Source: Comamonadaceae bacterium (GTDB lineage: Bacteria > Pseudomonadota > Gammaproteobacteria > Burkholderiales > Burkholderiaceae_C). Taken from it: a stretch of 64,000 nucleotides of DNA. Position numbers and translations under genes: made by a program. The stretch covers positions 248,001 to 312,000 of the forward strand of contig JAIXRJ010000046.1 in the NCBI GenBank assembly GCA_027485235.1, in the 5' to 3' direction. The notes under the pieces were generated by a model, which saw nothing but the letters and a program-made list of their open reading frames with translations, had not been told where the DNA came from and did not search any database. Shown here one piece after another: positions 31,625 to 41,360 of this stretch; within the stretch, counting starts at the first letter, position 1; the number at the start of each line of letters is the position of its first letter.

Positions 31625-33701
31625 GTTCAGCCACGGCGTCTAAAAAGGCCTGATGATCGGCCAAACGGTGCATGGGCGGCAAGCCCTTCAGCAGTCGGCG
31701 CCCATACGACATGCTGCTCAGGCGGCTGTCGCACACGACCAAAATACCCCGATCCGTCTCGCTTCGGATCAAGCGGCCAGCGCCTTGCTTGAGTGACACC
31801 GCCGCTTCGGGCAAAGCATGGTCCGCAAAAGCACTGCCACCTTGACGCGTGATGCGTTGGCTCCGGGCTTCAAAGAGCGGGTCACCCGGTGGTGGAAATG
31901 GCAGTTTGTCGATCACCACCAACTGCAGGGCTTCGCCGGGCACATCAAAGCCCTCCCAAAATGAAGCCGATGCCACCAGGATGCAGCCTGCGCCACCGTC
32001 ACTGGCACCCTCTCTGAAACGCTCCATCAATCTGCGCTTGGGGCTTTGGCCCTGAACCAGCACTTCGATGTGGCTTTTGGCATCGAGGCGCGACTGCAAA
32101 TGCTCGCCGATGCTGCGCATGGCGCTCAATGTGGTGGTCAAGACCAGGGTGCGCCCACCCAAAACAGTGACCGCCTCGGTCACCAATTGCGCCACCTGTT
32201 GAACGTGCGCTGGATCACCCGGCTTGGGAAAGTGTTCTGGCACGTACAGGCTGGCCTGCGAGCCGTAATCGAAGGGACTTCCCACCTGCATCACACGCGC
32301 CGTGGTCAAGCCACAGGGTTCGGTGAACCAGCGCAAACGGGGCTCATCGCCCAAAGTGGCCGATGTGAAAATCCAGGCTTTTTGCCCAGCGCCATTGCCC
32401 TCGCCTGCTTCGACCAAGGGGCCCGTTGGGCTGTCCAATGCTGTCGTGAAAGGCAAATCCTTGGGCTCGTCCAGCCCTGAAAGAGCCGCAGAGCTTGCAG
32501 CGGGGACTTGGGTCAATTTCACAAATGCATCGGCAATATCGAGGGGCGACTCCACCATGCGCAGCTGCGCGCTGACCTCCAGCCAACGCACCCCTTCGGG
32601 GTTGGGATGCTCCGAGAAGACCGAAACACGCTGAAGCATGTCCCGTGTCCGGTCGTTCAAGCGCTGAAAATCGGGTGCCAATTCACTCACCATGTCGAGG
32701 CCATCACGCAAGGCATCGAGCGCCTGCACCAAGAACCGCATGGCTTGCAGCCAATCCTCCGGCTGGACGCCCTCGGGCAAGGTTTCGGTCCATCGCAGGC
32801 GCACAGAAGCTCGGTGCATGCCTGCAGCCAAACGCAAATCACGCGAGGCTTTTTCCAACTGGCTGCTCAGAACCTGCCAGTCCACCAAGCCCCGCGCGAG
32901 CTGCAGACCCGTGGCCAACACGTCGCGCGACAACTCCAGCAATTGCACCGTGGACAATTGTTGCCCCAGAAAATTGACACCAATTTCATTGAGTTGGTGG
33001 GCCTCGTCAAACACCGTCACGCGGACTGTGGGCAACAGCTCGGCAACGCCAGATTCGCGCACGGCCACATCGGCAAAAAACAAGTGGTGGTTGATCACCA
33101 CCACGTCCGACACCATGGCCTCTTTGCGCGCCAGGTTCACATGACAAGCCTTGTACCGCGGGCATGTCGAGCCCAAACAGTTGTCACGCGTAGAGGTCAC
33201 CAAGGGCCACAGGGAAGAGCGCTCATCCAGACCCGGCAACTCGGCCATGTCGCCCGTGTGCGTGGACTGCGCCCAAGTCTCGATCTTGGCCAAGGCTTTT
33301 TGCGCACCCGCTAGCGCCGACTCCGGACTGTGTCGGGCTTGATCCATGCGGTGCAAACACAGATAGTTGGAACGCCCTTTGAGCAAAGCCACCCGAATGG
33401 GCAAACCCAGCACATCCACCAAACGGGGTATGTCCCGCGAAAACAACTGGTCTTGCAAGGCTTTGGTCGCGGTCGAAATCAAAGCCCTTTGTCCGCTGAG
33501 CAAAACAGGCACCAAGTACGCATAGGTTTTGCCAACACCCGTGCCAGCCTCCACCACCAATTGCCCCCCCTCTTGCACAGTCTGGCAGACCGCCATGGCC
33601 ATGTCGGTCTGCCCTTCTCGGGTTTTGAAACCGGGAATGCTTTGCGCCAAGGCCCCCTGCCCAGACAAGGTCTGCGCCACCTTTTGCGCGAGCCCACTCA
33701 A
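31590..33701 (-). CDS. DinG/YoaA-family ATP-dependent DNA helicase (Fe-S, XPD-like)
   Basis: A 703-residue superfamily 2 helicase. Walker A is EAGTGVGKT (about 51-59), and motif II is DEAH (about 232-235). Four cysteines at about 115, 175, 180 and 186 (YLCLHR, DNCLGSTCPRYKAC) match the 4Fe-4S ligands of the XPD group. Motif VI is SLKQGAGRLIRSETDRG. It resembles YoaA more than DinG; both act in DNA repair and lesion bypass. Translation seems to start at TTG (33701), whose TTGA overlaps the stop of the YdcH gene. It is the last gene of the zapE operon. Confidence 0.9.
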   Translation of the reverse strand: MSGLAQKVAQTLSGQGALAQSIPGFKTREGQTDMAMAVCQTVQEGGQLVVEAGTGVGKTYAYLVPVLLSGQRALISTATKALQDQLFSRDIPRLVDVLGLPIRVALLKGRSNYLCLHRMDQARHSPESALAGAQKALAKIETWAQSTHTGDMAELPGLDERSSLWPLVTSTRDNCLGSTCPRYKACHVNLARKEAMVSDVVVINHHLFFADVAVRESGVAELLPTVRVTVFDEAHQLNEIGVNFLGQQLSTVQLLELSRDVLATGLQLARGLVDWQVLSSQLEKASRDLRLAAGMHRASVRLRWTETLPEGVQPEDWLQAMRFLVQALDALRDGLDMVSELAPDFQRLNDRTRDMLQRVSVFSEHPNPEGVRWLEVSAQLRMVESPLDIADAFVKLTQVPAASSAALSGLDEPKDLPFTTALDSPTGPLVEAGEGNGAGQKAWIFTSATLGDEPRLRWFTEPCGLTTARVMQVGSPFDYGSQASLYVPEHFPKPGDPAHVQQVAQLVTEAVTVLGGRTLVLTTTLSAMRSIGEHLQSRLDAKSHIEVLVQGQSPKRRLMERFREGASDGGAGCILVASASFWEGFDVPGEALQLVVIDKLPFPPPGDPLFEARSQRITRQGGSAFADHALPEAAVSLKQGAGRLIRSETDRGILVVCDSRLSSMSYGRRLLKGLPPMHRLADHQAFLDAVAELTKSATKPWTV

Positions 33702-33916
33702 GCGGGCTCCTTGGGATTCAACTGGACTTGCAGACGGACGATCTGATCTCGCAAGGCCAATCGGCGCTTTTTCAGGCGGCGCAAACGCAGCTCATCCAGG
33801 GGTTGAGGCGCGGCACTGGCTTGGTCAATCAGCGCGTCCAGGTCGTCATGTTCGATCTGCCACTCGATCAACTGCCGCTGGGGTGAGCGCTGGTCAGCCG
33901 GCAAGACCTCCATCAT
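33698..33916 (-). CDS. YdcH-family small protein (DUF465)
   Basis: A 72-residue, highly charged helical protein with the DUF465/YdcH core LDELRLRRLKKRRLALRDQI. Such proteins form coiled coils and have no settled function. Two ATG codons in a row begin it; the first overlaps the stop of the secreted-protein gene upstream (ATGA), and its own stop overlaps the helicase TTG. It is therefore translated as part of a tightly coupled set. Confidence 0.8.
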   Translation of the reverse strand: MMEVLPADQRSPQRQLIEWQIEHDDLDALIDQASAAPQPLDELRLRRLKKRRLALRDQIVRLQVQLNPKEPA

Positions 33917-34248
33917 GGCTTGACCGCACCTTCCAGCGGTTTACTTTGCAAGCGCTCATCACGTTGCAGCGTGCGCCATTGGCGCTCTTGCTCGTTCAAT
34001 TGCAATTCGGCTTGTCGTATCGGCTCCAGATCGGCACGGCGAAGGCGACGCGCATGGCTGAGGCAGTCATTGACCGCGAAACGTTGCCAGCAGTCCTGTG
34101 ACCGCGCCTCGAACTCGGCCAAGATCGCGCTGCGCTTGAAGGACAAGGCGGCCCGCTCCTTGACAATGCTCTGCGGCACATCCTCTGCAGTCTGCGCAGA
34201 CGCACTGGCCATCAGGCTCAAGAACAGAACAACATGCCGTTTTTTCAT
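33913..34248 (-). CDS. Small secreted protein of unknown function, conserved in Burkholderiales
   Basis: A 111-residue protein with a signal peptide (KKRHVVLFLSLMASASA) and a mature part that should be mostly helical, with two cysteines in DCWQRFAVNDCLSHARRLRR able to form a disulfide in the periplasm. The C-terminal half (LNEQERQWRTLQRDERLQSK) looks like a coiled coil. I recall similar unnamed proteins with a CxxRFAVxxC core in Burkholderiales. It sits between zapE and ydcH with ATGA overlaps at both ends, so it is coexpressed with a division-site ATPase and a helicase. Confidence 0.75.
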   Translation of the reverse strand: MKKRHVVLFLSLMASASAQTAEDVPQSIVKERAALSFKRSAILAEFEARSQDCWQRFAVNDCLSHARRLRRADLEPIRQAELQLNEQERQWRTLQRDERLQSKPLEGAVKP

Positions 34249-35342
34249 GTGAGGTGCGTGTCCACCGTGCGGTGTTCCAAAGCCAAAAATTCGCTGGACT
34301 GCATCTCATGCAGGCGCGAGACCGTGCGCGGAAACTCGTGCGACATGGGCCCTGAGGTGTACAGCCCTTCGGGTGGCACAGCGGCCGACATGATGAGCTT
34401 GACCCGGCGGTCGTACAGCACATCGATCAACCAAGTGAAACGCCGCGCCTCAGACGCCATGCTCACGGGCATGTGCGGCACGTTGCTGAGCAGCACGGTG
34501 TGGTACTGCGTGGCAATTTCCAGGTAGTCGTTTTGCGAACGCGGTCCGCCGCAAATGGCGCGGAAGTCAAACCAGACCACATCCCCGGCACGGCGTTTGG
34601 CGGTGATGTCGCGCGCTTCGATGTGCAGCACCGGGTCTTCGTCGGGGCCGGTGGCCAAGCGGTTGAAGGCGTCGTTCATCTCGGCGTCGGCCTGCTCACC
34701 CAGTGGCGAATGGTAAAGCTGGACCATCTCCAGCGTGCGCCGGCGGTAGTCGGTGCCATTGTCCACACTGAGCACCTGCATGCGCGCATTCAGCAAGGCA
34801 ATGGCGGGCAAGATGCGGTCACGGTGCAGGCCGTCGGGGTAAAGGCCGTCAGGCTGGAAGTTGGAAGTGGTGACAAAACCCACGCCGTTGTCAAACAGGG
34901 CCACCAGCAAGCGGTGCAAGATCATCGCATCGGTGATGTCGGCCACATGAAATTCGTCAAAGCAAATCAGCTGGTAACGCTTGGCCATGCGTTTGCCCAA
35001 TTCGTCCAGTGGGTTCACGGTGCCTTGAATGGCGGCCAGTTCGCGGTGCACCTCGCGCATGAACTCGTGAAAGTGCAAACGGGTCTTGCGTTCAATGGGC
35101 ACAGCCGCAAAAAAGCAGTCCATCAAAAAGCTCTTGCCGCGGCCCACCCCGCCAAACATGTAAACCCCTTGGGGGATCTCCGGGCGGCTCAGAAATTGAC
35201 CCAGAAACCCCGAACGCTTGGACTTGTAAGCCGTCCACTCGCTGGCGCAGCGCTCCAGCGCTTCAATCGCGCGCAATTGCGCGGGGTCGCTTTGATAGCC
35301 CTTTTTTTGGAGTTCTTCTTCGTAAACTTCACGAACGGACAT
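34245..35342 (-). CDS. zapE: Cell division ATPase ZapE (AFG1 family)
   Basis: A 365-residue AFG1/LACE1-type ATPase that associates with the Z ring in E. coli. Walker A is FGGVGRGKSF (about 63-72), FHEFMREVH follows, Walker B is LICFDEFHV, and LVALFDNGVGFVTTSNFQP is the sensor-1 region. The ATG at 35342 (MSVREVYEEEL) fits family starts; a TTG ten codons earlier would read through the terminator hairpin. It heads the coupled group zapE, secreted unknown, ydcH, helicase. Confidence 0.93.
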   Translation of the reverse strand: MSVREVYEEELQKKGYQSDPAQLRAIEALERCASEWTAYKSKRSGFLGQFLSRPEIPQGVYMFGGVGRGKSFLMDCFFAAVPIERKTRLHFHEFMREVHRELAAIQGTVNPLDELGKRMAKRYQLICFDEFHVADITDAMILHRLLVALFDNGVGFVTTSNFQPDGLYPDGLHRDRILPAIALLNARMQVLSVDNGTDYRRRTLEMVQLYHSPLGEQADAEMNDAFNRLATGPDEDPVLHIEARDITAKRRAGDVVWFDFRAICGGPRSQNDYLEIATQYHTVLLSNVPHMPVSMASEARRFTWLIDVLYDRRVKLIMSAAVPPEGLYTSGPMSHEFPRTVSRLHEMQSSEFLALEHRTVDTHLT

Positions 35343-35368
35343 GGGTGGCTTGCTCTTCAATTCAAATG

Positions 35369-35394
35369 ACAAAACCCGGGACCAAGCCCGGGTT
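35369..35394 (-). terminator. Rho-independent terminator, second hairpin after odhL
   Basis: In the minus direction AACCCGGG, CTTGGT, CCCGGGTT, then a T-rich run (TTTTG). A perfect eight-base stem located between the odhL stop and the zapE start. Confidence 0.8.
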
Positions 35395-35422
35395 CTCAGG
35401 GATGCGGAACTTTAACCCAACT

Positions 35423-35446
35423 CCCCCGAAACCGCAGTTCCGGGGG
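35423..35446 (-). terminator. Hairpin directly after odhL
   Basis: In the minus direction CCCCCGGAAC, TGCG, GTTTCGGGGG: a ten-base stem with one G-T wobble and a four-base loop, starting 11 bases after the odhL stop. No strong T-run follows, so it may work with the second hairpin 30 bases on or protect the mRNA 3' end. Confidence 0.65.
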
Positions 35447-35456
35447 TGTCAAGGAC

Positions 35457-36884
35457 TCAGAAGTTCAGCGTGCGCTTGTCCACCGCCAAAGCGGCCTCTT
35501 TGGTGGACTCGCTCAAGGACGGGTGCGCGTGGCAAATGCGGGCAATGTCTTCTGCGCTGGCGCGGAATTCCATGGCCACCACAGCCTCAGCAATCAGTTC
35601 GCTGGCCTGAGGTCCCACGATGTGCACGCCCAGAATTTCGTCGGTGCTCGCATCGGCCAGCATTTTCACCATGCCGGTCGTGTCGCCCAATGCGCGGGCA
35701 CGGCCGTTGGCCAAGAACGGGAACGAGCCGGCCTTGTACGCCACGCCATCGGCTTTGAGCTGTTGCTCGGTGCGGCCCACCCAAGCGATTTCGGGGCTGG
35801 TGTAGATGACCCAAGGGATGGTGTTGAAGTTGACGTGACCATGTTGACCGGCAATGCGCTCGGCCACGGCAACGCCTTCTTCTTCGGCTTTGTGCGCCAG
35901 CATCGGGCCGCGCACCACGTCACCCAACGCCCAAACACCGGGCAGGTTGGTTTTGCAATCCGCATCCACCACAACCGCGCCGCGCTCGTCCAGCTGCAAG
36001 CCCACGGCTTCGGTGTTCAGACCGATGGTGTTGGGCACACGGCCGATCGAGATGATCAGCTTGTCGGCGTCCAGCACCACGGCTTCGCCCTTGGCGTTGG
36101 TGTAGTTGACCGTGACGCCCTTCTTGCCATTCACGATCTCGCCGACTTTCACGCCCAGCTCAATCTTCAAACCCTGCTTGTCGAATGCCTTCTTGGCTTC
36201 TTTGGCGATTTGTTCGTCCACCGCGCCAAGAAAGGTGGGCAAGCCTTCAAGAATGGTGACTTCTGCACCCAGGCGACGCCAAACCGAACCCATCTCCAAA
36301 CCAATCACACCCGAACCGATCAAGGCCAGCTTCTTGGGCACAGCGCCCACGCGCAATGCGCCGTCGTTCGACAACACATTGACTTCGTCAAACGGGGTCC
36401 CAGGCAAAACACGGGCGTTCGAGCCGGTGGCGATGATGATGTTTTTGCCGGTGATCGACTCTTCGGTCTTGCCTGCCACGTTGAGGGTGTAGCCGCCTTC
36501 GGCCTTGCTCGCAAAGCTGCCGCGACCGTGGAAAAACGCGACCTTGTTCTTTTTCAGCAAGTACAAGATGCCATCGTTGTTTTGCTTCACGACGGTGTCT
36601 TTGCGGGCCAGCATCTTGGCCACGTCCATCTTCACGCCCGTGGCGCTGATGCCGTGCTCGGCGAAGTGGTGGTTGGCATGGTCAAAGTGCTCGCTGGACT
36701 GCAGCAAGGCCTTGGAGGGAATGCAACCCACGTTGGTGCAGGTGCCTCCAGGGGCTGGGCCACCGGCTGCGTTTTTCCACTCGTCGATGCAAGCGACCTG
36801 GAAGCCGAGTTGGGCAGCGCGGATGGCAGCGATGTAGCCACCGGGACCACCGCCGATGACAACGACGTCGAATTGTTTGCTCAT
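35457..36884 (-). CDS. odhL: Dihydrolipoyl dehydrogenase (E3 of 2-oxoglutarate dehydrogenase)
   Basis: A 475-residue flavoprotein that reoxidises dihydrolipoyl groups with NAD. The FAD motif is [16 protein letters not shown] at the N-terminus, the redox pair is Cys49/Cys54 in [15 protein letters not shown], the NAD motif is [19 protein letters not shown], and the C-terminal [10 protein letters not shown] carries the catalytic His/Glu region. The ATG at 36884 has GAGAAG upstream. It is the third gene of odhA-odhB-odhL and is followed by two hairpins. Confidence 0.96.
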   Translation of the reverse strand: MSKQFDVVVIGGGPGGYIAAIRAAQLGFQVACIDEWKNAAGGPAPGGTCTNVGCIPSKALLQSSEHFDHANHHFAEHGISATGVKMDVAKMLARKDTVVKQNNDGILYLLKKNKVAFFHGRGSFASKAEGGYTLNVAGKTEESITGKNIIIATGSNARVLPGTPFDEVNVLSNDGALRVGAVPKKLALIGSGVIGLEMGSVWRRLGAEVTILEGLPTFLGAVDEQIAKEAKKAFDKQGLKIELGVKVGEIVNGKKGVTVNYTNAKGEAVVLDADKLIISIGRVPNTIGLNTEAVGLQLDERGAVVVDADCKTNLPGVWALGDVVRGPMLAHKAEEEGVAVAERIAGQHGHVNFNTIPWVIYTSPEIAWVGRTEQQLKADGVAYKAGSFPFLANGRARALGDTTGMVKMLADASTDEILGVHIVGPQASELIAEAVVAMEFRASAEDIARICHAHPSLSESTKEAALAVDKRTLNF

Positions 36885-36944
36885 GGTATTTGTCTTCTCA
36901 GTGGACAACGCCCCCCAACGAGGGGCATTGCAGATTCAAGGGCA

Positions 36945-38210
<1,266 letters not shown>

Positions 38211-38254
38211 TTTGAATTCTCTTTAAAGGTTAAGCGCAAGGTTGTTCAGTTCGA

Positions 38255-41122
38255 TCACTTGTTCAGCACGAAGCCCTTGAGCTTCGAGAAAGCCGCTTCA
38301 AGGAGTGCTTTTTGCTGGTCTTGGTGCAGGTGTGAGTAACCCACCGCTGGCGATGCGGACGCTGCGCGACCAGCGTAGCCGAGCTTTTGACCTTCCAGCA
38401 TGTTCTCGTGGATGTTGTGCTGAATGAAGAACCAGGCACCCTGATTTTGTGGCTCGTCCTGGCACCACACGATGTCGCTGGCGTTGGGGTATTTCTTGAT
38501 CTCGGTCGCAAACGCTTTGTGCGGGAAGGGGTAGAGCTGTTCCACGCGGATGATCGCCACGTCCTCAGTGCCCTTGGCTTCGCGTTGTTTGACCAAATCG
38601 TAATAAACCTTGCCCGAGCAGGCAATGACGCGCTTGACCTTGTCGGCCTTGAGCGCCTTGTTCTCGGGGATCACCGTCTGAAAGCTGCCTTTGGTGAACT
38701 CGGACACCGGGCTGGTGGCATCTTTGTTGCGCAGCAAGGATTTGGGCGTGAAGATGACCAGCGGCTTGCGCAGGTCGCGCACCATCTGGCGACGCAGCAC
38801 GTGGAAAATCTGGCTGGCTGTGGTGGGCTGCACGAGCTGCATATTGGTGTCGGCCGCCAGCTGCAAAAAGCGTTCCACGCGTGCCGAACTGTGCTCGGGG
38901 CCTTGACCTTCGTAGCCGTGTGGCAGCATCAAAGTCAGTCCGTTCACGCGGCCCCACTTGACTTCACCCGATGCAATGAACTGGTCAATCACCACTTGGG
39001 CGCCGTTGGCGAAGTCGCCAAACTGCGCTTCCCAAATCACCAAAGTATGAGGGTCGTTCGATGCGTAACCGTACTCGAAAGCCAAAACAGCCTCCTCAGA
39101 CAGGATCGAATCGATGACCACAAACGGCGCCTGCTTGTCCGAGACGTTTTGCAAGGCCACGTAGGTGCCGATGTCCCATTTCTCTCGCTTTTGGTCATGG
39201 ATGACCGCATGGCGGTGGGTGAAAGTGCCGCGGCCGCTGTCTTCACCGGATAAACGCACAGGGTAGCCGCTGGCCACCAAGGACGCGAAAGCCATGTGTT
39301 CGCCCATGCCCCAATCCACGGGGGTGTCGCCGCGGCCCATGGCCGCGCGGTCGTCGTACACCTTTTTAACCAACGGGTGCGGCGTGACCGTGTCGGGGAT
39401 GGTGGTGATTTTCTCGGCCAGACGTTTCCAGTCAGCCAAAGGAATCGAGGTGTCACCCGCATCGGTCCACTTCTTGCCCATGTAAGGCGCCCAGTCCACG
39501 GTGAATTGGGTCTTGAAGTTGGTCAGCACCGGCTCGGTCGTGTTCACGCCAGCGTCCAGCGCAGCACGGTAAGCCTTGGCCATGTCGTCACCCAGGGTCT
39601 CGCCCAAGCCTTGCGCGGCCAACTTGTCGGCAAACAGCTTGCGGGTGCCGGGGTGGGCCGTGATTTTTTTGTACATCAAAGGTTGGGTCAAGGCCGGTGT
39701 GTCCTGCTCGTTGTGGCCCAACTTGCGAAAGCACACCACATCCAGAACCACGTCCTTTTGGAAGGTCATCCGGTATTCGAGCGCCAATTGCGTGGCCAAC
39801 ACCACCGCCTCAGGGTCATCGCCGTTGACGTGCAAGACCGGCGCCTCGACCATCTTGACGATGTCGGTACAGAACACGCTGGAGCGCATGTCGCGCGGGT
39901 CCGAGGTGGTGAAACCGATCTGGTTGTTGATGATGATGTGGACCGTGCCACCTGTGGTGTACCCACGGGTTTGGGCCAAAGCGAATGTTTCCTGGTTGAC
40001 CCCTTGGCCACCAAAGGCGGCGTCACCATGTACCAACACGGGCAGCACTTGCTTGCCCAAAGGGTCATCGCGCCGGTCCATGCGTGCGCGCACCGAACCT
40101 TCGACCACGGGGTTCACGATTTCCAGATGCGAAGGGTTGAACGCCAAAGACAAGTGAACGGGACCACCGGCGGTGTTCACGTCAGAGCTGAAACCCTGGT
40201 GGTATTTCACGTCACCCGCAGGAAGTTCTTCGGGGGCGGTGTGGTCGAACTCGGCAAACAGATCGGCCGGCAACTTGCCCATGGTGTTGACCAAGACGTT
40301 AAGTCGGCCACGGTGGGCCATGCCAATCACAACTTCCTGCACGCCTTTGGCGCCAGCTTGCTGGATCAGCTCGTCCATGGCGGCGATGAAGCTTTCGCCA
40401 CCTTCGAGCGAAAAGCGCTTTTGCCCCACGTATTTGGTGTGCAAATAGCGCTCAAGACCTTCTGCGGCTGTCAGGCGGTCCAAGATCTGCTTTTTCTTGT
40501 CCGATGTGAAGTTGGGCTTGCTGCGGATACTTTCGAGTTTTTGCTGCCACCAGCGCTTTTCAGCCTGCTCGGTGGTGTACATGTATTCGGCACCCAAGGT
40601 GCCGCAGTAGGTTTCGCGCAGCGCATTGATCAGCTCGCGCAAAGACATGCGGTTCTTGCCGAAGAAGGTGTTGCTGGTGTCGAACACGGTTTCTTGGTCG
40701 GCGTCGGTGAAGCCGAAGAAAGCGGGATCAAGGTCAGGAATATTGGGGCGCTCAGTGCGCTTGAGCGGGTCCAAGTCGGCCCAGCGCTGGCCCACGTTGC
40801 GGTAAGCGGCGATCAGCTGTTGAACCGCGGTGCGCTTGCGACCCATTTCAACGTCGGCACTGGCCAAAACGACTTTGGTGCCACCGGCTTTGGCGCGTTC
40901 GGCAAATGCGTTGATGACCGGCTGGTGTGGCACGTCCTTGGCGTTGGAACCATCGAGGGCGGGAACGTGCTGGAGGGCGTCAAAGTAATCACGCCAAGAA
41001 TCGGGCACGCTGCCAGGATTGGCCAAATAATTTTCATACATCTCTTCGACGTAAGGGGTGTTGCCCCCGAAGAGATGGGTATTGCCTGAATAGGCGGAGT
41101 AGACGGAATTAGTCTCGCTCAT
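38255..41122 (-). CDS. odhA: 2-oxoglutarate dehydrogenase E1
   Basis: A 955-residue thiamine diphosphate enzyme that decarboxylates 2-oxoglutarate and passes the succinyl group to the E2 lipoyl arm. The N-terminus has the E2-binding segment (YVEEMYENYLANPGSVPDSW). Typical blocks are GMAHRGRLNVLVNTMGK, HGDAAFGGQGVNQETFALA, and the C-terminal RVERFLQLAADTNMQLVQPT. A good GGAGG lies before the ATG, and a GTTTCCC/GGGAAAC inverted repeat stands just upstream of it. Confidence 0.97.
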   Translation of the reverse strand: MSETNSVYSAYSGNTHLFGGNTPYVEEMYENYLANPGSVPDSWRDYFDALQHVPALDGSNAKDVPHQPVINAFAERAKAGGTKVVLASADVEMGRKRTAVQQLIAAYRNVGQRWADLDPLKRTERPNIPDLDPAFFGFTDADQETVFDTSNTFFGKNRMSLRELINALRETYCGTLGAEYMYTTEQAEKRWWQQKLESIRSKPNFTSDKKKQILDRLTAAEGLERYLHTKYVGQKRFSLEGGESFIAAMDELIQQAGAKGVQEVVIGMAHRGRLNVLVNTMGKLPADLFAEFDHTAPEELPAGDVKYHQGFSSDVNTAGGPVHLSLAFNPSHLEIVNPVVEGSVRARMDRRDDPLGKQVLPVLVHGDAAFGGQGVNQETFALAQTRGYTTGGTVHIIINNQIGFTTSDPRDMRSSVFCTDIVKMVEAPVLHVNGDDPEAVVLATQLALEYRMTFQKDVVLDVVCFRKLGHNEQDTPALTQPLMYKKITAHPGTRKLFADKLAAQGLGETLGDDMAKAYRAALDAGVNTTEPVLTNFKTQFTVDWAPYMGKKWTDAGDTSIPLADWKRLAEKITTIPDTVTPHPLVKKVYDDRAAMGRGDTPVDWGMGEHMAFASLVASGYPVRLSGEDSGRGTFTHRHAVIHDQKREKWDIGTYVALQNVSDKQAPFVVIDSILSEEAVLAFEYGYASNDPHTLVIWEAQFGDFANGAQVVIDQFIASGEVKWGRVNGLTLMLPHGYEGQGPEHSSARVERFLQLAADTNMQLVQPTTASQIFHVLRRQMVRDLRKPLVIFTPKSLLRNKDATSPVSEFTKGSFQTVIPENKALKADKVKRVIACSGKVYYDLVKQREAKGTEDVAIIRVEQLYPFPHKAFATEIKKYPNASDIVWCQDEPQNQGAWFFIQHNIHENMLEGQKLGYAGRAASASPAVGYSHLHQDQQKALLEAAFSKLKGFVLNK

Positions 41123-41137
41123 GGTTCGCTGACCTCC

Positions 41138-41154
41138 GTTTCCCTCTGGGAAAC
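41138..41154 (-). promoter_or_regulatory. odhA: Inverted repeat in the odhA leader
   Basis: GTTTCCC, three bases, GGGAAAC, perfect over seven bases, directly upstream of the GGAGG ribosome binding site of odhA. It could be an operator or an mRNA hairpin that affects translation or stability. No protein can be assigned to it. Confidence 0.4.
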
Positions 41155-41314
41155 ATTAGTTGGTGGATTGTTACCTTCCGCGACACGGCTGGACCGGTTG
41201 GCGGATGCGACTGTGGCAGTGGAAGGGCCTAAGTACGGTTTGCATTGTGCCACGGCTTGTCCGATATCAAACTTACACGCAAGCCCAAGCAAGCCGGCGC
41301 AAGGCTTTCGGTCT

Positions 41315-41341
41315 AAAAAAAGACCTCGCCAAAGCGAGGTC
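41315..41341 (-). terminator. prpE: Rho-independent terminator of prpE
   Basis: In the minus direction GACCTCGC, TTTG, GCGAGGTC followed by seven T. A perfect eight-base stem, 20 bases after the prpE stop. This is the clearest terminator in the window and separates prpE from odhA. Confidence 0.93.
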
Positions 41342-41360
41342 CTGCTTCATGACTTGGGGA

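Noticed and set aside
39296..41089. A 597-codon open frame on the plus strand opposite odhA
   Set aside because: Same reason: composition of an antisense shadow and full overlap with a clear gene.
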